Source of the DNA: an uncultured Methanolobus sp.
Lineage (GTDB): Archaea > Halobacteriota > Methanosarcinia > Methanosarcinales > Methanosarcinaceae
Reading direction: 5' to 3'
Length of the DNA: 64,000 nucleotides
Assembly: GCF_963665675.1 (NCBI RefSeq)
Contig: NZ_OY762426.1
Coordinates: forward strand, 2,108,001 to 2,172,000
Position 1 is the stretch's first letter, and each line of letters begins with the position of its first letter. Below, one piece after another: positions 63,613 to 64,000 of this stretch. The notes beneath the pieces were generated by a model. That model was not told where the DNA came from. It was given only the letters and a program-made list of their open reading frames with translations, and ran no database searches. A program made the position numbers and the translations under genes.

Positions 63613-64000
63613 GTGGGCAAACATCAGAAAAGAATATCTGTCCCAAACAGCTGGCAGATATCAAAGAAATCCAATAAATGGATCACAGCAACAAGGCCAG
63701 GTCCACATAACAAGCAGCAGAGCATTCCTCTGGGTGTAGTTCTCAGGGACATGCTGGGTATTGTAGATACCCGTGCAGAAGCAAAGCGTATTCTTTCCGA
63801 AGGTAAAGTGCTTGTTGATGGTATTATCAGAAAGGACCTCAGGTTCCCTGTAGGTCTTTTGGATGTAATTACAATCCCCCTTGAGAATGTGGCATATCGT
63901 GTGCTTCTGGACCGCAAGGGAAGGCTTGAAGTTCACAAGCTTGAGGATACAAATGCAAACAAGCTTTGCAGAATCAATGGTAAGACCATATTAAAGGCCG
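63613..64000 (+). CDS. rps4e: Ribosomal protein eS4, 3' end missing
   Basis: GTG start at 63613 opens a frame still open at the window end (129 codons visible). [20 protein letters not shown] is the archaeal S4e start, and [20 protein letters not shown] is its S4-type RNA-binding domain. An archaeal/eukaryotic-only small-subunit protein, in its usual place after L24. Confidence 0.95.
   Translation, partial: MGKHQKRISVPNSWQISKKSNKWITATRPGPHNKQQSIPLGVVLRDMLGIVDTRAEAKRILSEGKVLVDGIIRKDLRFPVGLLDVITIPLENVAYRVLLDRKGRLEVHKLEDTNANKLCRINGKTILKA

Noticed and set aside
1..64000. tRNA and rRNA genes
   Set aside because: I looked through the intergenic gaps and saw no cloverleaf with a GTTCGA-type T-loop or any rRNA signature; a tRNAscan run would settle it.

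Overview
The window comes from a methanogenic archaeon of the Methanosarcinaceae, most like a methylotrophic genus such as Methanolobus or Methanococcoides (inference from gene content; no 16S or mcr gene is present). Supporting signs are the archaeal ribosomal protein order with the RNase P protein gene rnp1 inside it, ADP-dependent sugar kinases, an archaeal CCA-adding enzyme, indolepyruvate:ferredoxin oxidoreductase, a histidine kinase with a MEDS sensor domain, PGF-CTERM surface proteins, TATA-box promoters and frequent TTG/GTG starts behind GGAGG/GGTGA sites.

Layout. 1-9.9 kb is central metabolism and regulators: ADP-forming acetyl-CoA synthetase (cut by the window edge) with a DRTGG partner, AMP-forming acs, an iron-sulfur flavoprotein, pgk, an AMMECR1 protein, a deoxyribosyltransferase-like protein, a GbsR/MarR-like regulator and an HTH/AhpD-like pair. 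A 340-bp MITE-like element with an 8-bp target duplication follows (10.05-10.39 kb). 10.4-24.8 kb is a looser region of signalling and envelope genes: a sugar-dehydrogenase-like protein, a 1127-aa MEDS/PAS/GAF histidine kinase, a His-rich CobW GTPase, a DUF2148 protein, two tandem ArsC-like phosphatase-fold genes, secreted proteins with degraded relatives, a stomatin, two PGF-CTERM repeat proteins and a nucleotidyltransferase. 25-29 kb holds argJ and argC, separated by an AT-rich two-gene island of unknown function. After 1.1 kb of non-coding DNA, a 3018-residue secreted protein with PKD and homogenised C-terminal repeats fills 30.3-39.4 kb.

39.5-48.2 kb carries two ADP-dependent kinase paralogues, an Ogg-type glycosylase, cca, proA-proB and a BI-1 membrane protein. 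An intact insertion sequence with a 9-bp target duplication (49.0-50.3 kb) sits upstream of iorAB. At 53.3-55.7 kb is a tight four-gene cassette of unknown function: two DUF2589-like proteins, a coiled-coil/PASTA protein with a related core, and an 81-aa protein. It is the best candidate for an undescribed system. galU follows, then a strongly structured leader of about 375 nt and the ribosomal operon L3-L4-L23-L2-S19-L22-S3-L29-rnp1-S17-L14-L24-S4e, which runs off the right edge.

How the parts connect: the acetyl-CoA synthetases and iorAB make or use acyl-CoA plus ATP and reduced ferredoxin; pgk and the ADP kinases serve sugar/glycogen metabolism; argJ/argC and proA/proB share glutamate-derived intermediates; the surface and sensor genes form the accessory part of the region.
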